Below are positions 7,172 to 13,869 of a stretch of DNA of 26,929 bases, one piece after another. A program made the translations under genes and the position numbers. This DNA comes from a virus. The notes beneath the pieces are model-generated. The model worked only from the letters and a program-made list of their open reading frames with translations. It had not been told where the DNA came from and did no database searches. Numbering within the stretch: position 1 is the stretch's first letter; every line of letters starts with the position of its first letter. The DNA lies in the IMG/VR virus record IMGVR_UViG_3300047678_000421, positions 1 through 26,929 of that record; one strand, given 5' to 3'.

Positions 7172-7462
7172 ATGATCCGGCTGGTCCACTGGCTGCGCCA
7201 GGTATGGCCGAACGCGCAGCGGCGGCGCCACCTCATCGGCGAATACGCCGCGATCGGCGCGCAGCACAAGCTGTTCCTCGCCGACGTGGCGCTCCGCGGC
7301 GGCCTCTACTCCGACATCCATGCCCGCGGCGACGACACGCAGACGTTCGTCAATATCGGCCGGCGCGAGCTGGCGCTGGAAATCATCCAGGCGTGCGGCG
7401 AGAGCGCCATGCGCCTGATCGAGCTGGTTGAGAGACCCGAGAAGAAGGACCCCGCAAGATGA
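7172..7462 (+). CDS. Small hypothetical protein between portal and scaffold
   Basis: A 96-aa protein beginning 3 bases after the portal stop; GTG 7169 directly after that stop is an alternative start. It opens with a basic, aromatic N-terminus (MIRLVHWLRQVWPNAQRRRH), then a helical stretch, a short polar region DIHARGDDTQTFVNIGRRELAL, and a second helix ending in charged residues. No family is recognised. It ends in an ATGA overlap with the scaffold gene, so its synthesis is probably coupled to that of the head proteins. A role in head assembly is inferred from position only. Confidence 0.65.
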   Translation: MIRLVHWLRQVWPNAQRRRHLIGEYAAIGAQHKLFLADVALRGGLYSDIHARGDDTQTFVNIGRRELALEIIQACGESAMRLIELVERPEKKDPAR

Positions 7463-8433
7463 CGACTGAAGCCTGGTATGCCGCCCCGACGCTCGGCCTC
7501 GACGCCGCCGGCGCCGACAAGGACATCGTGACCCATCTGGAGGCCGCCAAGTATCCCGACCTCAAGACGGCGCTGCGATCGGGCATCGCGGCGCCGAAGG
7601 GCCCCGATCTTGCGCCGTTCGAGAAGGTCGGCCTCAAGGGCGATACCGCCTTCCAGTTCGACCCCGACGGCGCCGACAAGGACGTCGCCGAGTTTCTCGC
7701 CGGCAAGAAGCCGCCGGACCTGAGGACGCTGCTCCGCTCGCACATGGAAGCCGATCGCGTGGCGCGGGCGCGCAACGTCTTCGAGAAGCCGGAGAAGGGC
7801 AAGGAGAGCGAGTGGAAGGGGTGGGCCGACCTCGGCTGGGTCGAGGATCCCTCGAAGTACGTCTTCACCGGCAAGGCCAGGGTGCCGGACGGCATCGAGT
7901 ACGACCAGGCGATGGAAGACGAGCTCCGGCTCGCCGCCCACGAAGCGCGCGTACCGCTGCCGGTCGCCGAGCGGCTCCGCGACCGGATGGTGGAGGCGCA
8001 GAACAAGCGTCTCGACGCCGTCAAGGCGAAGGGCGCCGGCGACACGGCGTCGCTGCAGGCGGCGCTCGACGCCAAGTGGGGCGCCGACAAGGCGCGCAAC
8101 CTCGAAATCGCCAAGCGGGCGATGGGGGCCTTCGGCGTCAAGCTCGACGACAGCAAGGAGCTCGAGCGGATCGTCGGATCGGCGCGGCTGGTCGAAATGT
8201 TCCACGCGATCGGCGCAAGGATCGGCGAACAGAACCTGCCCGCCGGCGACGGCGGATCATCGGGCCTGCCGGGATCGGAGAGCCAGCTGCGCGCCGAGCT
8301 GAACCGCCTGCACGGCGACAAGGATTTCATGGCGGCCTTCAACGACGAGCGCCATCCCCAGCACAAGGACCGCGTCGCGCAGCGCGAGGCAATCATCGCG
8401 AAGCTCGCCGCGCTCCAGCAGAAGGCCGCCTGA
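7459..8433 (+). CDS. Capsid assembly scaffolding protein
   Basis: A 324-aa, highly charged, mainly helical protein between the portal and capsid genes, where T7-like phages encode the scaffold (gp9, about 300 aa). It contains two related GADKDI/V repeats with a following PDLKTALRS or PDLRTLLRS (about residues 16-45 and 73-96). It also has long Lys/Glu/Ala-rich helical segments, a Gly/Ser linker GDGGSSGLPGS (about 258-268) and a C-terminal helical hook with basic residues. Scaffolds drive prohead assembly and leave before or during packaging. The call rests on position, size and composition. It starts in the ATGA overlap with the preceding gene. Confidence 0.8.
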   Translation: MTTEAWYAAPTLGLDAAGADKDIVTHLEAAKYPDLKTALRSGIAAPKGPDLAPFEKVGLKGDTAFQFDPDGADKDVAEFLAGKKPPDLRTLLRSHMEADRVARARNVFEKPEKGKESEWKGWADLGWVEDPSKYVFTGKARVPDGIEYDQAMEDELRLAAHEARVPLPVAERLRDRMVEAQNKRLDAVKAKGAGDTASLQAALDAKWGADKARNLEIAKRAMGAFGVKLDDSKELERIVGSARLVEMFHAIGARIGEQNLPAGDGGSSGLPGSESQLRAELNRLHGDKDFMAAFNDERHPQHKDRVAQREAIIAKLAALQQKAA

Positions 8434-8472
8434 GGGGCGAACGCTCACTCCGGGAAGAGAAGGGAAAAACCG

Positions 8473-8724
8473 ATGGCACCGAAGACGAAGGCAAAAGCGG
8501 CCCGCCCCGAGAAGCGGCAGACGATCACCCTCAACGCGCTCGCGGCGGGCTTCCTCGGCGCCCCGCCGCCGGAAGCTGCCGGCGGCAGCTACGGGCCGAC
8601 GGTCAACGATCACTGGACCCGGCTGGCGATCGACGCGCCGGACGGCGATCACGACCACAAGGGCTGGACATTCACGATCGCCGGCGGCCGCTTTGTCGGC
8701 GCGCGCCGGGCGGTCCACGGTTGA
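8473..8724 (+). CDS. Small hypothetical protein upstream of capsid gene
   Basis: An 83-aa protein with a good ribosome-binding site (AGAAGGGA before ATG 8473). The N-terminus is Lys/Arg-rich (MAPKTKAKAARPEKRQ), followed by a hydrophobic stretch TLNALAAGFLGAPPPEAAGG. A compact part then contains DHWTRLAIDAPDGDHDHKGWTFTIAGGRFVGARR. No family is recognised. The position between scaffold and capsid genes and a likely small beta-rich C-terminus suggest a minor head protein, but this is not shown by the sequence. Confidence 0.6.
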   Translation: MAPKTKAKAARPEKRQTITLNALAAGFLGAPPPEAAGGSYGPTVNDHWTRLAIDAPDGDHDHKGWTFTIAGGRFVGARRAVHG

Positions 8725-8772
8725 CGCCGGCAACGGCGAAGTAGCTTGACGGTTCAACGGGGAGCGCCGGCC

Positions 8773-8847
8773 ATGTCAAAAACGCCGGCGCCGGCGGAAA
8801 CGCCCGAACGCTCACGAACCTGCCGCCCCCGAGGCCAGGCCGGCTGA
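8773..8847 (+). CDS. Possible very small ORF in the gap before the capsid gene
   Basis: The 240-base gap 8725-8964 holds no clear gene. ATG 8773, after GGGGAG, opens a 24-codon frame starting MSKTPAPAETPERS and ending at TGA 8845. A +1 shift near 8812 would continue it as HEPAAPEARPADSHRKDGG, compositionally a natural extension, but that frame has no stop before the capsid start. It may be a decayed or frameshifted small Pro/Ala-rich gene, or chance. TTGACG at 8746 resembles a -35 box, but no -10 follows at the right distance. Confidence 0.2.
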   Translation: MSKTPAPAETPERSRTCRPRGQAG

Positions 8848-8952
8848 CAGCCACCGGAAAGACGGCGGCGAGAACGGCGCGCGACAGGCGCAAGGACAGG
8901 CCCGCCGGACATCCGGCCGCACCCTGGACGAAACCCCGCTCACGTTTCGACC

Positions 8953-8958
8953 AGGAGG
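8953..8958 (+). promoter_or_regulatory. Strong Shine-Dalgarno of the major capsid gene
   Basis: AGGAGG, followed by TG, lies 6 bases before ATG 8965. It is one of the two near-perfect ribosome-binding sites in the window, and decides the capsid start against the in-frame alternatives. Confidence 0.85.
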
Positions 8959-8964
8959 TGGCCC

Positions 8965-9849
8965 ATGGGCCCCGTCACAGACACCCACCGCATCACCTAC
9001 AAGGAAAACGTCGCGCTTGCGATCCAGGAGAAGAGAGCCGTCTTCGAGGCCGGCTTCGACTACACCTCCGGGATCAGCGGCAAGCAGACGCAGGTCCTCA
9101 ACGTCATCGGCAAGTCGGAAGCGCGCGTCGATGCGCCGGAAGGCGGCGACACGCCCGACATCGACAGCCAGCACGAGCCGATCTGGGTCCGCCCGACGCG
9201 TCTCGACTGGGGCAAGGTGCTGCGCAAGGAAGACAGCATCAAGGCGCTCACCGACTACAAGTCGGAGTACGTGCAGGTCGGCGCTTCGGCGATGACCCGC
9301 GGCAAGAACGCGATCATGGCGGCGGCGGTGTTCGGGCCGAAGCTGATCGGCAACGAGGTGCCGAGCTCGACCGCATGGGCCGGGCGCACCGTGGCGATCG
9401 ACGTCGGCGGCACCGGCTCGACCGGCTTCAACGTCAAGAAGATCCTGCGCGGCATCCAGCTCATGGAGACCGACGACGTCGAGGTCAACGAGGAGCAGCT
9501 GGTCATCGGCGCCGATCCCGTCGAAATCGAGCAGCTGTGGGGCGACATCACCTTCGTGTCGAAGGACTACCGCAAGGACGCCCAGCTCGACGACATGAAC
9601 AAGCGGGTGATGGCGATCTTCGGCATTCCGATCATCACCACCAAGCGCTTCGCCGACGCGGCCGCCAACCAGTCGGTCGCCGGGCTGTGGTGCAAGTCGG
9701 CGATGAAGTGGGGCGACGCCATGCCGCTCGACATCAACTCGGCGCCGAACCCGCAGAAGCAGTTCCGCGAGCAGGTCTACATGGAAAACTGGATTGCGGC
9801 GACGCGGACCTTCGACGCCAAGGCGGTGAAGATCCTCAACCTCTACTAG
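8965..9849 (+). CDS. Major capsid protein
   Basis: A 294-aa protein with the strongest ribosome-binding site of the early virion block and a hairpin after its stop, both usual for the most highly expressed virion gene. It directly follows the scaffold block. The sequence runs from VTDTHRITYKENVALAIQEKR through an acidic DTPDIDSQHEPIWVRP region to an invariant-looking INSAPNPQKQFREQVYMEN and the C-terminal AVKILNLY. The style matches capsid subunits of podoviral and related phages with the HK97 fold; the fold itself is inferred, not visible. It would form the icosahedral shell. The exact capsid family cannot be settled without a search. Confidence 0.85.
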   Translation: MGPVTDTHRITYKENVALAIQEKRAVFEAGFDYTSGISGKQTQVLNVIGKSEARVDAPEGGDTPDIDSQHEPIWVRPTRLDWGKVLRKEDSIKALTDYKSEYVQVGASAMTRGKNAIMAAAVFGPKLIGNEVPSSTAWAGRTVAIDVGGTGSTGFNVKKILRGIQLMETDDVEVNEEQLVIGADPVEIEQLWGDITFVSKDYRKDAQLDDMNKRVMAIFGIPIITTKRFADAAANQSVAGLWCKSAMKWGDAMPLDINSAPNPQKQFREQVYMENWIAATRTFDAKAVKILNLY

Positions 9850-9863
9850 GCCGGCGAAACACC

Positions 9864-9892
9864 GGCGCCGGCGGGATGATCCCGCCGGCGCC
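9864..9892 (+). terminator. Strong hairpin after capsid gene (attenuator or partial terminator)
   Basis: GGCGCCGGCGGGA and TCCCGCCGGCGCC form a perfect 13-bp stem around a TGA loop, starting 15 bases after the capsid stop. Only TT follows, so full intrinsic termination is unlikely. Partial termination or 3'-end protection of the capsid mRNA is more plausible. Confidence 0.6.
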
Positions 9893-9948
9893 TTCCGAAC
9901 ACCAAGCGTCAACCCGCGTCACCCCGATCACGAACGAAGGAGGCCACC

Positions 9949-10437
9949 ATGGCCGTCGTCACCAAGTACGGGCTCTCGATCAAGGACCCGAACCTCATCG
10001 GACTGCCTTTCGCCGGCAACGCCGGCGGCCGCGTGCTCGCGATCGCGAGCGGTGCGATCGCCGTCGCCAACGGCGACAGCATCAACTCGAAGCACTACCT
10101 CGGCAAGCTGCCGTCGTCGGCGATCCTCATCCCCTCGATGTGCATCCTGCACCACGGCTCGATCACCAGCCTCAACGACTACGACATCGGGCTGGAGCTG
10201 AACGGCGCCGTGATCGACGCCGACGCGCTGGCCGACGGCCTCGACCTGACCTCGGCCGGCACCAAGTCGGCGGTCGCCGCAGTGCCGCTCGCCAACCTCG
10301 GCCAGCGGGTGTGGCAGCTGCCGAACCTCGGCTACACCTCGGATCCGGCGGTCGAGTTCGACGTCGTCGGATTGCTCAAGGTGGCCTCGGGCGCGGCGTC
10401 GAACGTCGCGGCGTTCCTCGGCTACAGCGCCAAGTAA
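9949..10437 (+). CDS. Probable head protein (decoration or stabilising), function unknown
   Basis: A 162-aa protein with a near-perfect ribosome-binding site (AAGGAGG, 5 bases before the ATG), implying high expression. It directly follows the capsid gene. The sequence has alternating hydrophobic residues, small residues and few charges (for example LPSSAILIPSMCILHHGSIT and GLLKVASGAASNVAAFLGYS), consistent with a beta-rich structural protein. No catalytic motif or membrane segment is evident. I do not recognise the family. A capsid decoration or stabilising protein is the most economical reading from position and expected expression. Confidence 0.65.
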   Translation: MAVVTKYGLSIKDPNLIGLPFAGNAGGRVLAIASGAIAVANGDSINSKHYLGKLPSSAILIPSMCILHHGSITSLNDYDIGLELNGAVIDADALADGLDLTSAGTKSAVAAVPLANLGQRVWQLPNLGYTSDPAVEFDVVGLLKVASGAASNVAAFLGYSAK

Positions 10438-10448
10438 GGGCGCCGGCC

Positions 10449-11072
10449 GTGACCGAGCGGGCCGGCACCGAGACAGCCGCGGCGAACTCCGCGCTCGCCC
10501 ATATCGGCGAGCCGGGGATCGCCGGTCTCGATGCCGGCACCGCGGCGGCGCGCTGGTGCCGGCAGGAGTTCGGCAACGTGCGCGACGCGGTGCTGGCGAT
10601 GCACGAGTGGAACTTCGCCACCGCCTGGGCGCGCCCGGCGGCAAGCCCCGGCGAAGCGCTGGGACCGCTGAAGATCCGCTACCCGCTGCCGCCCGACTGC
10701 ATCACCGTGCGCTTCGTCGACGAGCTCGGCGAGGACGACTGGGCGGTCGAGGTGGCGAGCGTGACCGACGAGATCGGCGCCACCATCGAGACCAAGCTGC
10801 TGGTCACCAACGCGGAGGCGCCGACCGTCTGCTACACGCGCCGCGTCGAGAGCGTCGCCAACTGGGATCCGCTCTTCCTGAAAGTCTTCGGCTTCTATCT
10901 CGCCGCCAGGGTGGCGCCGGGGCTCGGCCGCGACGCATCGCTCGGCCGCGCGCTCGAGGAGGAGGCCCGCGCCTTCCTGCCGATGGCGAAGCGGCGCGAC
11001 AGCCGGGAGAAGGCGCCGCAGGCGACGACCCGCGACACGTCATGGGTGCGCGCGCGCCGGGGCTGGCGATGA
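10449..11072 (+). CDS. Tail tubular protein A (T7 gp11-type adaptor)
   Basis: A 207-aa protein from GTG 10449, preceded by AGGG with 8 bases of spacing; the frame is open far upstream, but only as a shadow of the capsid genes. The start MTERAGTETAAANSALAHIGEPGI matches the family's ExxN.ALx.IGE opening. It also has the REFGNVRDAVLAMHEWNFA-type segment (family R..y...rd..L....W.FA) and a C-terminal YLAARVAPGLG helix. T7 gp11 is 196 aa and forms the dodecameric ring joining the portal to the nozzle. The next gene is the tail tubular protein B partner, the conserved order. Confidence 0.88.
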   Translation: MTERAGTETAAANSALAHIGEPGIAGLDAGTAAARWCRQEFGNVRDAVLAMHEWNFATAWARPAASPGEALGPLKIRYPLPPDCITVRFVDELGEDDWAVEVASVTDEIGATIETKLLVTNAEAPTVCYTRRVESVANWDPLFLKVFGFYLAARVAPGLGRDASLGRALEEEARAFLPMAKRRDSREKAPQATTRDTSWVRARRGWR

Positions 11073-11088
11073 TCGCGAAGAGGCGGGC

Positions 11089-13272
11089 ATGATCCTCGAG
11101 CAGACGGTCGAGCGGACCACGTTCGCCGCCGGCGAGGTTTCGCCGGCGCTGCGCTGGCGGCGCGATCTTGCCGAGCACCAGGCCGGCGTCGAGAAGCTGG
11201 AGAACCTGGTGGTGCTCGCCGCCGGGGGCGCCACCCGCCGGCCGGGAACGCGCTTCCTGCTGACGCTCGCCAGCGAGGCCGAGAAGGCCGGCACCATTCC
11301 CTTCGAGCTCGACAAGATCGACGCCTACACGATCGTGGTCAACGGCGGCAAGGCGCGCTTCCTGCGCGAGGGCGGCTACATCCAGGCGACGTCGGGCTCG
11401 CCGTTCGAAATCGACGTGCCGTGGGCGTCGGCCGACGCCGGGCTGCTGCGCAGCGCCCAGGACGGCAACGTCGTCACCATCGCCTGCGCCGGCTACCGGC
11501 CGAAGGTGCTGACCCGCATCGAGCACCTCAACTGGCGGCTTGACGACTACCCGGTGACGCCGGTCGACATCCAGAACCTCGACACCGGCATGACGATCGT
11601 CGCCGACCAGGTGAGCGGCGCGGTCAACCTCACCGCCAACACGCCGAACACGTTCGCGGCGACCGACGTCGGCACCGTCTGGCGCCTCGACGAGCCGAGC
11701 CTGGCGGCGGTGCCGCAGTGGACGTCGGGAGAGACCGGCATCGGAGCCAACGCCCAGCGCCGCTACAACGGCAACGTCTATCGCGCGGTGTCGGGCACCG
11801 ATGCCGGCGTCAACCCGCCGACGCACGAGGAGGGACAGGTGCTGTCCGGCTCCGGCAAGGTGCTGTGGGAGTTTCTCCACAAGGGCTTCGGCTTCGTGCG
11901 CATCGACAGCTTCACCAGCTCGCAGCAGGTCGGCGGCACCGTGCTGTCGCGGCTGCCCGACAGCGTCAACGGCACGCCGACCTATCGCTGGTGGCCGGCG
12001 GCCTGGTCGGATGCCAAGGGCTGGCCGCAGATCGTGGTGCGCAAGCAGGGGCGGCTGGTCTTCTTCCGCGACGATCGCCACTGGATGACGCGGCCGTACG
12101 AGCCGACGTCGTTCGAGGTCGCCGGCGCCGACGACGACGCGATCATCGGGCGCATCCGGCGCGACGACGGCTCGCTGGCCTTCGTCGAATGGGCGCTGTC
12201 GTCGGGGGCGCTGGTCGCCGGCACACGCTCGGGCGAATGGATCTACGGCACCTCGGGCGACGACAACGGGCTGACGGCGGCATCGCTCGATCCGTTCGAG
12301 GACGGATCGGAGGGCTCGGCGCCGCACGTGCCGGCGATCGTCGACGGCGGCGCGGTGTTCATCGGGCGCAGCCGCGAGCGCCTGCACTTCATGAAGTTCA
12401 GCCGCGAGGCGACCGCCCTCGACATCGAGGAGATCACGATCGCCGCCGACCACATCCTCGCCGGCAAGGCGATCGCCGTGGTCTACCAGCGCGACCCGCA
12501 CCGGCTGATCTGGACGTGCACCGAAGACGGGGCGCTGATCGCCTTCACCTTCCTCCCGAAGAACCGCGTCATCGCCGCGCACCGTCATCCGATGGCGAAC
12601 TGCGCGGTCGAGCACCTGGCGGTGATGCCGTCGGCGGACGGCAGCCGCGTCGAGCTGATCCTGTTCACCCGCCGCGTCGTCAACGGGGCGACCCGCCGGT
12701 TCATCGAAATCCTGCAGCCGTTCTTCAAGCCGCGCGACCGCGCCGCACCGACCGCCGCCGGCGCCTGGTTCGTCGATTGCGGGCTCGGCTACCAGGGCCC
12801 GCCGGTGACGACGGTCTCCGGCGCCGGCCACCTTGAAGGCCGCGAGGTGGCGATCCATGCCGACGGCGCCATGCGCGCCCGCCAGATCGTGACCGGCGGC
12901 GCGGTGACACTCGACGCGCCGGCCTCGGAGATCGTCATCGGCGAGCCGATCGCGTGGCGGCTGCGCTCGCTGCCGATCGAGCTCGATACGCCGAAGGGAT
13001 CGTCGAAGGGATCGATGAAACAGGTGAAGCACGTCACCGTCGACATGGTGGAGACCGGCGGCGGGACGGTGGCGACCAACGACGGCGGCGCGGAGAAGCT
13101 GATCCTCACCGGCGCCGGCTACGGCGGCCCGGTGAAGCTGCAGACCTTGTCGCGCACGCTGACGCTGCAGTCGCCGACCGCGGAGGCGGCGATCGTCGAA
13201 CTCGCCGGCGACGACACGATGCCGGCGACGATCGCCGGCTTCGCTCCGCAGATCACGGCGCCGGGGAGCTGA
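11089..13272 (+). CDS. Tail tubular protein B (T7 gp12-type nozzle)
   Basis: A 727-aa protein (T7 gp12 is about 790 aa), beginning MILEQTVERTTFAAGEVSPAL.WRRDL. This is the family opening, in which a F..GEvsP.l..R.D segment is followed by LENLVVLAAGGATRRPGTRFL (family N....p.GG...RpGt.f). Later parts are beta-rich, including a YRWWPAAWSDAKGWPQIVVRKQGRLVFFRD segment (about residues 300-330) typical of the propeller region. The protein forms the hexameric nozzle below the gp11 ring, to which fibres and gatekeeping loops attach. AGAGGCGGG precedes ATG 11089. Confidence 0.9.
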   Translation: MILEQTVERTTFAAGEVSPALRWRRDLAEHQAGVEKLENLVVLAAGGATRRPGTRFLLTLASEAEKAGTIPFELDKIDAYTIVVNGGKARFLREGGYIQATSGSPFEIDVPWASADAGLLRSAQDGNVVTIACAGYRPKVLTRIEHLNWRLDDYPVTPVDIQNLDTGMTIVADQVSGAVNLTANTPNTFAATDVGTVWRLDEPSLAAVPQWTSGETGIGANAQRRYNGNVYRAVSGTDAGVNPPTHEEGQVLSGSGKVLWEFLHKGFGFVRIDSFTSSQQVGGTVLSRLPDSVNGTPTYRWWPAAWSDAKGWPQIVVRKQGRLVFFRDDRHWMTRPYEPTSFEVAGADDDAIIGRIRRDDGSLAFVEWALSSGALVAGTRSGEWIYGTSGDDNGLTAASLDPFEDGSEGSAPHVPAIVDGGAVFIGRSRERLHFMKFSREATALDIEEITIAADHILAGKAIAVVYQRDPHRLIWTCTEDGALIAFTFLPKNRVIAAHRHPMANCAVEHLAVMPSADGSRVELILFTRRVVNGATRRFIEILQPFFKPRDRAAPTAAGAWFVDCGLGYQGPPVTTVSGAGHLEGREVAIHADGAMRARQIVTGGAVTLDAPASEIVIGEPIAWRLRSLPIELDTPKGSSKGSMKQVKHVTVDMVETGGGTVATNDGGAEKLILTGAGYGGPVKLQTLSRTLTLQSPTAEAAIVELAGDDTMPATIAGFAPQITAPGS

Positions 13273-13277
13273 TCCAG

Positions 13278-13862
13278 ATGTGCACCGGACTGGAGCTGCT
13301 TGCTGCCGGAGCGCTCGGCGTCGGCGCCGCCGGCAAGGTGATCGAGGGCTTCGAAGGCAGCCAGGTCGCGAAGCTCAACGCCAACGTGGCGCGATCGAAC
13401 GCGGAGATCCTCGAAAAGACCGCCGAGATCCAGACGCTCGGCGCGGAACTGTCGCCGGCGCGCGCCGCCCTCGAGGAGGCGCGGCTCCGGACGCAGGTGA
13501 ACAAGGTGCAGGGGGCGGCGCGGGTCCACTTCGCCGCGCGCAACCAGGACCCGGCATTCGGCTCGCCGCTGCTGATCGCCGGCCTCAACGAAGCGCAGGG
13601 CGAGGTCGATGCCGGGATCATCCGCGCCAGCGGACAGGTCGAGCGGGCGGAGCGGCTGGCCGATGCCGCCTCGACGGCCGCCGGCGCCGCCGGCTCGCGC
13701 TGGCAGGCGGCCGCGGCGGAGCGCCAGTCGACCGCGTCGCTGCTGTCGGGCGTCTTCGGCGCGGCGACGACGCTGCTATCGGGCGTCGGCCAGTGGCCGG
13801 GGCTTTCGATCGGCGCAGGCGCCTCCGGCGCGATCGACATCCGTCCGGCCTGGGCACGGTAG
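13278..13862 (+). CDS. Internal virion protein (T7 gp14-type)
   Basis: A 194-aa protein, close to T7 gp14 (196 aa), encoded directly after the nozzle gene as in T7. An N-terminal hydrophobic Gly/Ala stretch (LLAAGALGVGAAGKVIEGF) is followed by a long Ala/Glu/Gln-rich helical region (about residues 30-150), consistent with a coiled coil. Another small-residue hydrophobic segment near the C-terminus contains LLSGVFGAATTLLSGVG. Proteins of this type sit in the capsid core and on ejection form a pore in the outer membrane. The GSPLLIAGLNEAQGE segment resembles the family's NIxxA.N.Q...D motif. ATG 13278 is used; upstream in-frame codons lie within the previous gene. Confidence 0.8.
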   Translation: MCTGLELLAAGALGVGAAGKVIEGFEGSQVAKLNANVARSNAEILEKTAEIQTLGAELSPARAALEEARLRTQVNKVQGAARVHFAARNQDPAFGSPLLIAGLNEAQGEVDAGIIRASGQVERAERLADAASTAAGAAGSRWQAAAAERQSTASLLSGVFGAATTLLSGVGQWPGLSIGAGASGAIDIRPAWAR

Positions 13863-13869
13863 CGCGCCA

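Noticed and set aside
8958-10448. Upstream extension of the tail tubular A frame through the capsid genes
   Set aside because: This part is the +1/+2 shadow of the capsid and head-protein genes; the real protein begins at GTG 10449 with its own SD and family opening.
10804-13032. Long antisense frame of about 742 codons opposite the nozzle gene
   Set aside because: Low-complexity Arg/Ala/Asp composition and no motifs; the sense strand encodes a recognisable T7 gp12-type protein.
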